Below, in pieces: positions 1 to 11,142 of a stretch of 64,000 nt of DNA (position 1 is the stretch's first letter; every line of letters starts with the position of its first letter). Where the stretch lies: assembly GCA_032433595.1 (NCBI GenBank), contig JASWJB010000035.1, positions 151,267 to 215,266 on the forward strand, given 5' to 3'. The stretch is from Conoideocrella luteorostrata (taxonomy: Eukaryota; Ascomycota; Sordariomycetes; Hypocreales; Clavicipitaceae). Under the pieces are notes generated by a model, which did not search any database, was not told the DNA's origin, and saw only the letters and a program-made list of their open reading frames with translations. The position numbers were made by a program, and so were the translations under genes.

Positions 1-568
1 GCCTTTGCCAACGTCCACTTCTCGTTTATTACTTGGTTGAGGCGCGTTTGGATTTTCGCGCCGCCCATAGCCCTGTTGCTGCCACGGCGCATCCAGAACG
101 GAAAGTCCCTAACAATCCGGCCAATGATCCAACTCGTGTTGTCGCGCACATAGCCACTCTCCCCGTTGATGACCTTGCACTGGTAGTCGGAACCGGGCAT
201 CAGCTTGTTTTCTCCCAAGGCGGCCAGAACCGTGCTGACTGCATAAGCGACCCATCCTACGGACACACAACAGAGTTAGTCTTTCTAGTTAGTTACAGCC
301 CTTCCCCCCATACCCTCCCGAGAGGCATCAACGATAGGGACGGAAAACTGGAAGCTCGAGGGTTATGTTTACCAAAGGAGAAAGCCACAAAGGGGAATCG
401 CGAGCCAGCAAGCTGCGCGAGAGCACGGCCAATCACGCCTCCGCCAACGATCAGGAGAATGGAAAAAACATCACCGGGCATGGCCCATTGAGCGGAGAAT
501 TGCTCGGGGGCGGTACTCGAATTGAAGTCGCGGGGAATGAGGTGCAAAACACCATCGAAGGGGGCCAT
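1..568 (-). CDS. Uncharacterised fungal membrane protein, 3' truncated by window edge
   Basis: I do not recognise a function. Exon 1 runs 568-373 from ATG at 568; an intron (GTAAAC...GTAG) spans 372-257; exon 2 runs from 256 to the window edge with an open frame. Splicing restores the frame (FSFG then WVAYAVSTVLAALG). Two hydrophobic stretches are visible, roughly residues 33-54 (DVFSILLIVGGGVIGRALAQ) and 58-80, followed by a hydrophilic part (KLMPGSDYQCKV). An in-frame ATG 42 bp upstream (610) is possible, but the MAPFDGV start looks more natural. The C-terminus lies outside the window. Confidence 0.7.
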
Positions 569-1725
569 GGTTAGCGGACAATACAATTCCGGGTGAGGCG
601 GGCGAAACAAGTATCAAGGCTCCGTCCAAAACGGAGCTGTGGTGTCATGGATCAGGGGAATCGTAGATAGGATACGGGGTGATGAGCTCTTTCAATAGCA
701 GCGCCCGCGAGCTAGTTATATTTCTTGGAGTGCGTGGAATAGTTCGTGCTTGAGCGCGTGGCAGCGCAGCCCAACCAGCTGCGACATCATGATGATATGC
801 TGTCGGCAACACAAAATGCACTCCGTACTCCGCACTCCGCATCAATATTGCCAGCTGGCAAGGGTTGTTCAACCAGCCTCAAGAGGGGCGTTCTGAGGGA
901 GGCGCATGATCTCGAGTGCCTGTGTCTAGACTAAGCGTACTACATGCAAGGCTCGCATGATAAGCTCCCCGCTTCAGCTCTCCTCAGCCTCTTCAAGCGA
1001 GCCCGCGAAGCAGCTCCTCACTAGCCCATGGCTTCGAGTATGCCTTGACTCGCAATTCCTCATCTCACATGTGCGACGTCGTAGCGATTCTCTGTACGGA
1101 GTACATGATGCGTAGACCTGCTGCCTTGAAAGTGTTGGGTTACAGTTTTTATATTTTCGCCCCTGCATGAAGATAAGAAGTTTTGAGTCCACTAATGCTG
1201 TAGTAGGATGACAGTCCCTTCCGCCGCAGCATTGCTACACAAGGCATTTTTAGCGACGGTCAGCGGCGCCGTTAGGCATTATTAGCAGCTATTGCGGTGC
1301 CCCAGTGGTGCCATTTCCCGCCCTGACTGGCGAGCGAGAGTGCTCCGTACTGCCGTAGTACATACAAATCTACCTCACTCGTGGCTCCTTACTTCGTACA
1401 CTTGCACTTTGGTCCTCGACCGTTCAACTTCTGTGAGTGCAGGTCGGACCCGGCCAGCAGGAAATAGATGCACAAGGAACCGCAACCGCCAATTGGCAAG
1501 CAACATATGAAAGAGTGATGCGAATCGTCTGCTCCTGTCTCGGCATAAGCTTGGACTGATCGCATTCTGGGCGAAAACGAGCCGGTAACGTCACCAGCTC
1601 TTCACTCAGTTGGACACTCACACCACGACGCAGCCAAAACACGCCACTTGAAGCCATGGTCTGCTACACCGCACAAGCCTGTTTATGAATTTTAGATACT
1701 TTCCCTGATATCGACCATCGATTTT
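569..1725. other. Intergenic, no gene seen
   Basis: There is no ORF with recognisable protein character on either strand. One exact copy of the dispersed 9-mer TACGGAGTA lies at 1095-1103, with variant copies near 820-840 and 1340. Confidence 0.5.
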
Positions 1726-2789
1726 CTACTCTGGAATCTCATTTACCGGCGCTACGGGTCTTCCGCTCTTGAAAAACGATCTAATGTTCTCCAAACACTC
1801 CTTCTCTCCACGCCTGAATGCCTCGGTCGTGGCGGCTCCCATGTGAGGCTGGCATATGACTTTGTCGCTCGTTTTGAAATACTCCTTAATATGAGGCTCG
1901 TCGTAAAACACATCCAAGCCGGCGCGGGTGATTTTCCCGCTCTCGAGAGCCTCAATCAGCGCATCTTCATCGATGATGGCACCCCTTGCCGTGTTGACTA
2001 AAAACGCACCGTCTTTCATCAAGTCAAACTCGTTCTTTGAAATGAGATTGGTAGTTTTCTCAGTCAGAGGGCAATTGACAGAGACGATGTCCGACTCGGA
2101 CAGCAGCTGCTCCAGGGTCGGACAGTACGCAGCATCGTATGTGGCTTCTTCCTCGGGAGACAGCTGTCGCCGGTTGTAGTACTTGATGCGCATGTTGAAC
2201 ACAGACGCCTTGCGCGCCAGATACTTCCCAATACTGCCCATGCCGATGATGCCTAGGGTCTTGTTGGTCGGATCTCCCGAAGGGACCAGACCGGCCTTCC
2301 ATGTGCCCGACCGAGCACCCCGTTCTGCGCGGTAAGAGTCACGCAGGACAGCCAGCGTCAGAAACATGGCCATGTCTGCCGTAGCTTCAGCGACCGCGTT
2401 CAGCGTGTTACAGAACCATATGTTATTGCGTGTCATCCACTCGACATCAAACTCGTTATACCCCGCCGACGCGGACGCGATGATCTTGCAGCCAGGCACC
2501 AGCGGACGTAGAAGCTCCTCGTCGAACGGCTCAAACTCAGTGGTCCCTATGCGGATGATGAAGGCGTCTATGGGACCATTCTCAGCCACGTCCTGCGGCA
2601 GCTTCTGGAGAGCTTCCTGGCGATCTTGCGCGTCGAGAACCTGGCTGCTGTTAGAGAGTGACGCTGGATACAAGCAAGCAGGGCTATATTTACTGAGAAC
2701 CGAAATTCTTTTTCGAAGTCGGCTACAAAGTCTTCGATGTGGTACTCTCTCGAGCCCATGATGACCAGTCTGGGTTTCTGGGCGGCCAT
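1726..2789 (-). CDS. D-isomer-specific 2-hydroxyacid dehydrogenase (glyoxylate/hydroxypyruvate reductase-like)
   Basis: This is an NAD(P)-dependent oxidoreductase that should interconvert 2-oxoacids and D-2-hydroxyacids; the exact substrate cannot be read from sequence. Exon 1 is 2789-2694 (32 codons), the intron is 2693-2641 (GTAAAT...CCAG), and exon 2 is 2640-1726, giving 336 aa. The join EKEFRFS/VLDAQDR keeps phase 0. The Rossmann motif GIIGMGSIG gives G165, G167 and G170. The family's catalytic triad is present: R251 (in NTARG), E280 (in YDEPH) and H298 (in QPHMGAA). Length is typical of the family. No signal peptide or peroxisomal C-terminus is obvious (it ends VNEIPE). The next intact gene is far away, so there is no pathway context. 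Confidence 0.92.
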
Positions 2790-3592
2790 GGTGGGTTGGC
2801 GCGGACGGAGGCTCCTTCCCTTATCTTGACGTGCAATTGCGCTCTTGTGATGAAAGCCAATGTTTGTACGGAGTACGAACTTGGATGACAGATTTGAAGA
2901 ATTGGAGATGACCATGTGTGTAGCACATATAAGAGCAGGAGGGGAAGGCTACGCCCTCCGAATTCGCTGGTACTGGCTTCATTCACTGTGGAGACATGCA
3001 CGATCCACATGGGCTTGACTACATTTATATCGTACTTTACTCATCATCATGTCACCAGTGCGAAGGTAGTGTTGCATGGATGGACACATTGATCGTATTG
3101 AATAGCCCTTGGTCCCGTATCTTCTCCTGCGAGGAGCATCAGACAGGGTAATGACAGATCGGCGATGATGCACGTCCTCATCTGTTTTGACAGCCTTGCG
3201 GGCGGACTCGACGTCCTATTCTGTCCAGAATTGCTTCGTACACCTTGGCAAGTTTAGACGCCTTGACAGCGTTACTCTTTTCAGCCCCAGCCACCGCGTC
3301 GACTTCGACTCTCATCAGACCGTGCGACTTGTTGAAACAGACATCGTTTGTGTTGATTCGAATGCGCCGACGCCCGCAAATAAGAATAGAGCACCTTGAG
3401 CAATGGACATGGCGCCGCTGAAGCCGACCGTGCCGAGGCCACCCATTACGGCTGTCCACGTCGAGGCACATATGCCCTGTTCAACCAATTAATGAAGGTT
3501 GCGTGCAATAGTTAGATCATCAATATCATTCACTAGGGTGCGGTAGAGCGTATACAAACATTGGCTATATAAGCAAGTCTAATAACTTGGTC
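2790..3592. other. Intergenic with possible SDR decay products
   Basis: No intact gene. One exact TACGGAGTA copy lies at 2867-2875, upstream of the dehydrogenase. The minus-strand reading 3471-3178 is open for 97 codons and lies just downstream of the decayed SDR at 3745-4000, so it may be part of the same dead gene, but no SDR motif is convincing in it. Confidence 0.35.
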
Positions 3593-3665
3593 GAAACTGT
3601 CAAGAGTCTCCGTAGAAACTGTCAAGAGTCTCGGCAGAAACTGTCAAGAGTCTTGGTAGAAACTG
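3593..3665. repeat. 22-bp tandem repeat, about 3.3 copies
   Basis: The unit GAAACTGTCAAGAGTCT plus five variable bases starts at 3593, 3615, 3637 and 3659 (partial). The five-base tail varies (CCGTA, CGGCA, TGGTA). It lies next to the decayed SDR fragment and has no coding frame of its own. Confidence 0.9.
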
Positions 3666-3744
3666 GTCCCCAATTCAGCGTACCGACTATAGACCAGTCG
3701 GTGCCGATCAAATCGTGGCTGTAGATCAAAGACAAGAATTACAC

Positions 3745-4000
3745 TTACCAGCGGCATAGACATGCTGATCGCCCGACAAATCATCGGCGTGACCCGACCA
3801 CCGACATCCTTAATCTCGTCTGGTTGTGCCACATCAGCCTTTACAAAAGCATACCATCTCGAGAGTCGATATGGCCAGTAGTTTTTGTCGTAGGCGGTTT
3901 TGTTGCGTATTGCAGCCTACACATGATAACCGGTGTCCCTGGCGGCGACGATGGTAGATATGCCCATGCCACAAGAAGCTCCAACCCAACGGCTATACGG
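3745..4000 (-). pseudogene. Short-chain dehydrogenase/reductase fragment, decayed
   Basis: On the minus strand one frame reads a degraded SDR N-terminal Rossmann fold: WVGASCGMGISTIVAARD, then GYHV, an in-frame TAG at 3919-3917, AAIRN, and then KADVAQPDEIKDV. The family pattern is TGAS.GMG...AA...GY.V.AA.RN and, about 30 residues later, a DV.....I strand; both are in place. The stop codon, the V replacing T in the TGAS motif and the loss of a recognisable catalytic YxxxK part indicate a dead gene. Limits are approximate; the remnant may extend toward 3180. Confidence 0.5.
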
Positions 4001-5405
4001 TCTGCATTCATAGGTTTGATAAGTGATAATCGCTTTAAACAGCCATTAAGAGCCGGTAGTCGAGAATACTTGAAAGCCTTGACGCTAGGTAATGTGAAGT
4101 CCGCAATGACTGCCATCACGACAGACATATATGCAGATTTGCCATTGTGTAATTGTCGCGAAGGGCAACAACAATTGCCTTGTTATTATTAATCGCGACT
4201 CAGATGAATCAATGTCTAAATACATGTCAAATACGACTTCAGTTGGCACCCTTTCAGGTCCTGATGACTGTCGTACTGCGATCATCCATTTCACACCAGC
4301 CTGGTTTTTGCGAGAATTTTACAGGGAAAAGACCTGAAAAGAGACGGAATCACTTCAGCCACCATCTTTTCCAAAGACACAGCGGTGGGTAAACAATACG
4401 CGAGGCTGACCAATCCATGCTGATCAATCCGTTGCGCTTCGGCTGTAGACTTTGGCAACCTCGAGAACCTCGGACTTGCACAGCGAGTGAAAGTGCACAT
4501 TAGTTAGATTGGCCCGCTGATTCACCTAGCAATCCTGAACTCGGGAGTATTCGAGGGCTTCGATGTGCGACTATGGCAATTTTGCGATAAACATGTATCG
4601 TTTTGGGCAGCTCTCTGGACCCAGCACATATATGATTATCAGGACGTATGGCAAGTATGGCCATGCTGTAGGCCCTTCGAGGCACTCGCAATTCAAAGAC
4701 GCCGCATGTCATCATGAGTTCCTGAAGTCGTTAACGAACGGCATATCGCCGGAGTTGAGATGCGACGTTTATTGATCTTGAACGTATGTCGCACCCGGTC
4801 CCGAAAATGTCAAGTGTTGAACTATTTTGCTCTCTGAGAACATCGAGTGGAGATAGCAAGCGCTGTCGTAGTATAGATGAGAAGACATCATTTGCAGCAA
4901 CCATCCTCCTCGGGAGGCAGACGTTCCGGTGAGACAGGACGAATGACCAGACGGCTTTGGAGATGCCGGTTTCAGGAAAACGAACACGGGAAGGCCTCAT
5001 ATTGCCAGGTCTAGCAATCGAGTTCAGGGCTTGACAGAGAAGAGAAATACTGCCTGAGAGACACAGAATATGTTAGCACTCAGTACTCTTGTCTTTATAG
5101 CTGCGCTGTCACGCCGTGGAGGCTTTGCCATCGGCAAATCAAACGTATCCAGGAGCAGTACGAATGTCCAACTGCACAGCAGGTACAACACCATCCGCAG
5201 TGAACACCAACATAACCTCGGATAAGCGTGCACAGTCCATGTCACTCACATCATCCACATGAAGGCAAATACTGAGTATTAGTTGAACCGCTCTAGAAGT
5301 GGTTGCGGCAAAATCGTAGCCAGTGGTGTAACAAGGATAGCATGATGTAGGATTTCGAGTTACGATATAAAAGACTTGCTTTTTGCAACGACAACAAGAC
5401 TGGCA
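4001..5405. other. Intergenic, nothing recognised
   Basis: Only short, overlapping, low-quality reading frames on both strands. No family motif, RNA gene or transposon terminus was recognised. Confidence 0.4.
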
Positions 5406-5550
5406 GTGACTCATGGATCACTACTTACTTCACTGACTGGCCCGCACCTCATTCTTCATCTACTTCATATTACTTCAGTGACTCATGAATCACTACTTAC
5501 TTCACTGACTGGCCCGCACCTCATGCTTCATCTACTTCATATAACTTCAG
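5406..5550. repeat. 72-bp direct tandem duplication
   Basis: The segment 5406-5477 (starting GTGACTCATGGATCACTACT) is repeated almost exactly at 5478-5549, with only a few differences (ATGGATC versus ATGAATC, CATTCTT versus CATGCTT, TATTACT versus TATAACT). The copies abut without spacer, which suggests a recent slippage or unequal-exchange duplication in non-coding DNA. Confidence 0.9.
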
Positions 5551-7851
5551 CCTTTGTCTCGCGGTAACTAGGGGATACACTAATTCGGAAGGAGAAGCCC
5601 TGTTCTCGACCGCGGATTGAGAAGCCCACCAAGGACAACTGTCGATAGCGACAAGAAGGTATCTACAGCATGACACTGACCCATGCCGACTGTAGACCGT
5701 AGACGGCCCGAATATTCGCAAGCTCTGGAAAGGGATTCTATAGGCGTTGGACATGAGAAGACGGCTCACAAGCCTTGGTACGCAGGTCATGTTTCTTTGT
5801 GCCAGAATCCAACAGCACTATGGTACCACGCAACTGCGGCTTTGGTTGCCAGCTTTCTAGGCTCTCTAAGTTACGCAACACCGTAACCACCAAATAGCCC
5901 TTCAACTTCTGTTCGCGTTCATCGTCCTCAGCAGGTTTATTAATCTAGTTTCCCCAACCCACCCGTCCTGGCATAAAGAGCTTTGAGATACGGGCCGTGA
6001 CGACACATACAGCAAGCCTGATCGAACGGTTTCACGAGAACGAGTCCTCAGCACACTATGCTATACTCCGGATAAGACCCAAAAACACGCCATCGCCAAT
6101 TCAACGTCAAACTGTTAGCAAAGCACTGCAGCTTAATGGACTGTACTCCGCAATCAGCCTATTCACCCCCACACATCGCAGTCAAGCAAGCAAGCAAATA
6201 CACACACCCCCGGTCCCATGGCACAGTGCAAGAATCCTCGAGCCGATGAAGAAAATCGTCCCTTTCCGACCACACCCCCCGATTCAACAGGCACTTTCCT
6301 AGAAGCCTGTCCGATGTTCGAGTCGCAAGGCATCTTTCCAGACCTGATTCGCGGGTTCGCGTCTTTCAGAGGGCAGCAAACGGCCAAGCCGGCCATTACA
6401 TGTGTTTTCCAGACTTGGCGTCAGTCAGTCCTTGGCGCATATGCGATCCACGTCATGGCGTTTTTGTCCCTCGCCTCCGCCCGCCCACGCATATGCGACG
6501 TCGAGCCGCGATGCTACGCTGGACTGGGCCTGCGAGCCCCTAGTCCTGCCAGCAAAGCCTGGGCGAGAGCGCGCCGCAAACTACCCAATACAGGGCATAA
6601 CCGCTACAGTTGCATTGCCAATTCCACCGCGTGTGGGGGAGGCGCTCGAGGAGCGGAGGCTGGTGCACGGCTGCGGCATCTGGTGACCGTTTCGTATATG
6701 CGGATGGGTAGGATCGAAGGGTGATCTTGTATAAGCTTAAATTCTGAGTGAGGTAGTTTAAAATATATTAAAGTTTCTGGTACGGACTTGAGAGGATGAG
6801 GCTGGGATCACTCTGCGGCGGGTGCAGTTGCAACCGTGGCCAGAGAGACAAGCGGAGGGACGCAGTTGCGACAACACCAGACACTGGCATGCATGTCTCT
6901 CTACAACAAAAGCTGGCTGCGGCAATACCGCTTGAATGATATAGGCAAGACCCGCACATTCCGAAGCCGGGACTCCCCGGCAGGGAAGCCCTATCCCGCG
7001 ACAGAGCCGTCCTTTCGGTCATGAGATAGGTTCGCCTCACATGCTCTTGATAGCATACGGGGGCAGAAAGAACTCGAGTCTTGGCTCTTATATGCGGAGT
7101 GGCGCGATTCACGGCCATGCACTCCGTGGCTTGCTTGCTGTAATTGACCGGAGCTGCGACTACGTGGCTGCGCTCGGATTGTAGAGCTAGTCTCCGGCTG
7201 TATAGGAACCAGCTAGAACGCAACCAGTACTTCAATGCATTTATTTGCTCCAAGCGCTCTGCCGTGAGACGGTTTCAGCAGCAGCCCGTGTACGTAGCAG
7301 CACAAAGTTACATGGCCTTGATAACGGCTCTGTGACGACACAGCGACACCCAAAGCCCGTGCCAGCTCAGGATGAGGCAGCGGCGGGCCGCAAGGAACAC
7401 ACACAACTGGTTGTTAGAAACCGGTAACTAACACACTTGCAGGGCATAGCTGCTCTGGCGGTGCGGAAATCCTATCCTATTTGCCGAAGAGTTTATCTGG
7501 AGGAGATAGGAAAGACGGCATCCGATGACTTCATTGTACGCCGTAGGCCCAGCTATATCCCATCCAATCACAGACAACAAAGTCCTATCTGTCCAACGAC
7601 CCCATACTCCGTACTCCGTAGAACGTATGTAGTCTCGTTCAAATGAACATGCCAAGTTTCGGACACAGCGTCGCCCAAATCAACAGACGTATGCATGACG
7701 ACAAAACCGCTCCTATCAAGGTCCGAGCATATGAATACTCTAGAGCTACGGGGCCAACGCAGCATTGCCGCCCAAACTCCATGGGCAAAGTCCCAATATA
7801 TCTCCTGCGTGCGTGGCAACTGACAAAACATATTCACAACGGATAAAAATC
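5551..7851. other. Intergenic, no supported gene
   Basis: A 168-codon plus-strand frame at 6218-6724 has no recognisable domain and was not called. Two overlapping exact TACTCCGTA copies lie at 7605-7613 and 7612-7620, within a few hundred bases of the 3' end of the methyltransferase gene. The remainder shows nothing. Confidence 0.4.
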
Positions 7852-8858
7852 TCACTTGAGCAGCACCCGCTTCAAGGCACACATCCTCACCGGCAGCAGA
7901 CTATTGTTCCTCGTCTCGGGGAGCCCCCTCTGCTCGTCTCGCTACCAGTCTGAGGTCTGCTTTCTCCAATATACTCCTGAACTTTTCATCTCGCCTGTGA
8001 CTTGTCAGCCCGGGCCCGCGATCCGATCCAACCACGTTGTTTCCTGCCAACCCGCCCTCCCCTTTTGCTCCCCCAATACAAAAAAGAAAAGAAAAGAAAT
8101 AGAAGAAAATAACGAAACGGCCACTTACGTACCTCATCACGCGGCTATCCTCCGCGTCGAATACATCCTCGTCCCCCGTGCTCAGATTCTCCTTCAGCAC
8201 AATCACACCTGCCGAGTTCAAAACTCCCTCGCACGTCTCCAAAAAGCCCACCAGCTGCTCATTCGTCAAGTGTCCCACGCACCACTGCACCCAGATCAAG
8301 TCATATATGACGTCTGCCGCGGGTTGCCAATCCTCCAGTCCCACGTTGTAGATGTGTCTTACCCCAGCCTTGCCCTTCAATTTGTCCGTGAATTTGGAAA
8401 CCGGCTCAATGATGTCTGCCTGCTTGGCGACTTTCAACAGTAAGCCTTCCGGTATGCGGCCAATTCTAGGCTGTCATCACGCCACGCACCAGCAATCCAG
8501 CCTGTCCTGCACAGCCATTAAAAAAAGGGATCTAAAAAAAATCATCCGTGAGGTGGTGTTGTATGTACGTATGTATATGTATGTATGTGTGTATGTATGT
8601 ATGTATGTATGCATGCATGTATGTATCTTACCCAGCTCCGCCCTCCAACGCCAAGTCAACGCCCTCCCTGCCACGCCTGACGCCAATGCCCAGAAAGGTC
8701 CTCGAACCCTGGAGGTCGATTCTAGAAAGGCTGCTGAAGCCGGCAAGCGACGGAACGCCGCCCAGCATGCCGTTCTCATCGGCGGCAATGTCGCCCCAGT
8801 AGCTGAGCCCATGCGCCGCGTTGATCCGCGAGTCCGGCGAGTTTGGAGGAGATATCAT
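7852..8858 (-). CDS. TAE1: Alpha N-terminal protein methyltransferase (NTM1/TAE1 type), C-terminus frameshifted
   Basis: This family uses SAM to methylate the alpha-amino group of proteins starting (Met)-X-Pro-Lys, including ribosomal proteins. Exons are 8858-8632, 8465-8133 and from 7994; the introns are 8631-8466 and 8132-7995. Family signatures in order are YWGDIAADENGMLGG, SRIDLQGSRTFL, the SAM-binding GGAGIGRIPEGLLLKVA (formed across intron 1), ADIIEPV, DLIWVQWCVGHLTNEQL, VLKENLS and DSRVMRRDEKFRSI (across intron 2). The in-frame protein stops at 7901 (217 aa, ending RAEGAPRDEEQ). The family's conserved end (QRGLP...LLPVRMCALK) is instead encoded in the +1 frame, with stop TGA at 7854-7852. 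A one-base indel near 7920-7945, or a sequencing error, would explain this. The feature end includes the shifted tail. Confidence 0.85.
8559..8627. repeat. (GTAT/ATGT)n microsatellite inside intron 1 of the methyltransferase
   Basis: About 17 tetranucleotide units of GTAT with GTGT, GTAC and GCAT variants fill the 5' half of the 166-bp intron, starting just inside the donor site (GTAAGA) on the minus strand. Confidence 0.9.
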
Positions 8859-11142
8859 CTTTCGGGTGTCCCATAGCTAGTAGGCAAGCCCCTTCCTCGG
8901 GCAATATCCGATCTAGATATGATTTTTTTTTTCCCTCCTGGCGTTTGCTGACTTTTGGACCGGCTGCGGCCCCCCCTGACTAAACCTCAATCCTTTGCCC
9001 CCCCGTACTAGTAGTCCCCGACAACTCAACGGTAGGTTTGCTAGTGAAGCAGAGGTTTCTTAGGCTGCAATTGTCGGGACAAGGATGCGTGTAAGCTGTG
9101 CATGCGAGACTGCTTTGCTGGGAATGGGGGAGCTAAACGGGCGGGAAGACCGTAAGATCGGTGAGATGAGATGATGTGAGATTGGGTCATATCGTAGTAA
9201 TACGGCATCTTGTGCTCCGTACGGGGGGGCTCTGGGCTGCTTGCTGTAACCTCGTTTGGAAACTCACGGTGGGCCAGGAACTCGCATAAGTGCGTGTTTG
9301 GCTGGCTTAGGGTTTGGCTGATGGCTGATGGCTAATGGCCCATGGAGATTTGTCTTACTGGTGACGGTTTTTTGTCCCGGGGGCTAGTTTAGTGCAACTT
9401 GCTGTAGAATCCGGTGTTCCTGTTCCCCAGGGTCTGGGGATTTATTTACTGTACGGAGTACACACACCTGCGGAGTAACTGGTTCGTCCCAAAGCACGGC
9501 ACAATGGATTGTACGCCCAGCCCAGCCCAGCCAGCCCAGCCCAGCCATACCAGCAATGCGCGATTATCTACAATATGGCGCAGGGAGCACACAATCCTTT
9601 TACACGCTCGAACCAATCCCAGCACCCATCCGTTCACTCACTCACTCACTCACCCACTCACTCACTCACTGGCCAACTGATCTGCCAATTACTCCGTAGT
9701 CCGTGCTCCGTGCTCCGTGCTACCCACCCGTTTGATAGACACTCGCCCGAGACGAGACAACTTTAAACAGACCCATGATCAATGACACATGCACCACCGG
9801 CTCCACCATCAGCATAAACACCATCCAGGCATCGTCGATAGGACCGGCTATTTGACCTTGAGGGCCTGCGGAAACCGTCTCATCAAGCACAGACAGGGCC
9901 AGCTCCTCCCCCGCCACGCACACGCACACGCACACACGCACCACGCACCACGCACCACGGCATAACTAAACGTGTTGCGCAAATCATCCATGAGCACCTC
10001 GTTTCATCTATACTCTATATTTCTCTAAACTAAAAAAAAAATAAGCAACTAGCAGGCTTCTCCCTTGTTCCATGTCCTGATGAAGTATGAAGTACGTAGT
10101 ATGTCATGTACCCGATTCGCAGCAATCACAATGCCCCGAAACAACATAAATAGAAATAAAGAAGTTAGTTGACAAATGACTCGCAAGATTCCCCCAAACT
10201 CCTGTTTCTGCCCTTTCCCCTTCCCCGCAAATGGCTGCCAAGCCGTAAGTCCCAACCAGAGCCAAATTTCGTCAATGTCATTCGAGCCCTGACACGCGAT
10301 CAAACGTAACAGATGGAGATGCAACAAAAATAGTAATATAAACGCAAGAGAGAAGAAGCACACACAAAAAAATAAAAATGAAGTAGAAAAGGCCACTTTT
10401 TTTTTGTTCACAGTATGTTTTGCCAAGCCAAGCCTAAGTTTACCCCGGCTGCTTATGTGCGACAGTTCAGTGCAAGGCGGCCCCCCCCTCTTCTCTTCCC
10501 CTGCCTTGCAGCTTTGTTGACGTGTCTCCAATGCTGTCGTTAACCGTGGATTTAGGCCACTGGGAGAAGAACCTGGCGAGCTAGCTGTGCCGCGTGTAGC
10601 AGCTTTTCTTTAGTCGAAATGGCTATTGTTTTGCTGTCTCGGACGCGCGCATTGCTTGCCCGCAGGGATGACGATAGAGAACGGAGTCGTTGCAGATTTC
10701 CTTCGCACGGCCCAACTCACGCAGAGTTAATTTGCGCACACTCACTCGCACTCGCACACCAATCGGGATGATAGCCGCGCCGGAGACATAAAAATATCTG
10801 CAATGCATGTAGCAGCGCACGGGTCAGGATCCGCGAGCGAGATGATGTGATGAGGCTTGTTGGGTCAAAGGACAAGCAGAAGCATAGCAGCACCAGTACC
10901 AGCGCCGGTACCAGCACCAGTACCAGTACCAGAAACGCAAAAAAAAAAAAAAACACTCATAGAAGCAGAAAAATGTAAAAATAAAAAAGAGCTGTATCAC
11001 GTCATCTCGTGCCGCGTTTGTCTGCACTGCATGACGGATAGATGGATGGATGGATTGATTGATGAGGATGCTGAGCAGCAAATAACTTTCTGACCGCCTG
11101 TCCAGTCTCTCCACGTATTGTTGTGTCGTCCAATAGTGTGTC
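8859..11142. other. Intergenic with many simple repeats
   Basis: No supported gene. Simple repeats: (CCCAG)n at about 9515-9547, (CACT)n at 9633-9670, a CTCCGTG triplication at about 9691-9722, (CACACG)/(CACGCAC)n at 9918-9960, (CCAGTA/CCAGCA)n at about 10890-10932, an A-run at about 10939-10953 and (GATG)n at 11038-11065. Exact copies of the 9-mer lie at 9452 and 9690. A minus-strand frame at 9720-9944 has one hydrophobic stretch (AWMVFMLMVEPVVHVSLIMG) but no family match that I know. Confidence 0.5.

Noticed and set aside
6218..6724. 168-codon plus-strand frame
   Set aside because: Low-complexity Ala/Arg-rich end, no family motif, and an overlapping alternative frame of similar quality.
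8559..8627. Regularly spaced short repeats considered as an array
   Set aside because: A plain tetranucleotide microsatellite with no spacers, so not CRISPR-like.
8690..8720. Possible tRNA T-arm (TCGAACCC)
   Set aside because: It lies inside the methyltransferase exon and no cloverleaf can be formed around it. No other tRNA-like arm set was found by eye.
9720..9944. Minus frame with one possible membrane helix
   Set aside because: Its N-terminal half is a translated CACACG microsatellite and no upstream exon could be joined.
10049..10531. 160-codon minus frame with a hydrophobic centre
   Set aside because: The hydrophobic run comes from A/T-rich homopolymer tracts (poly-A on the plus strand), not from a protein-like pattern.
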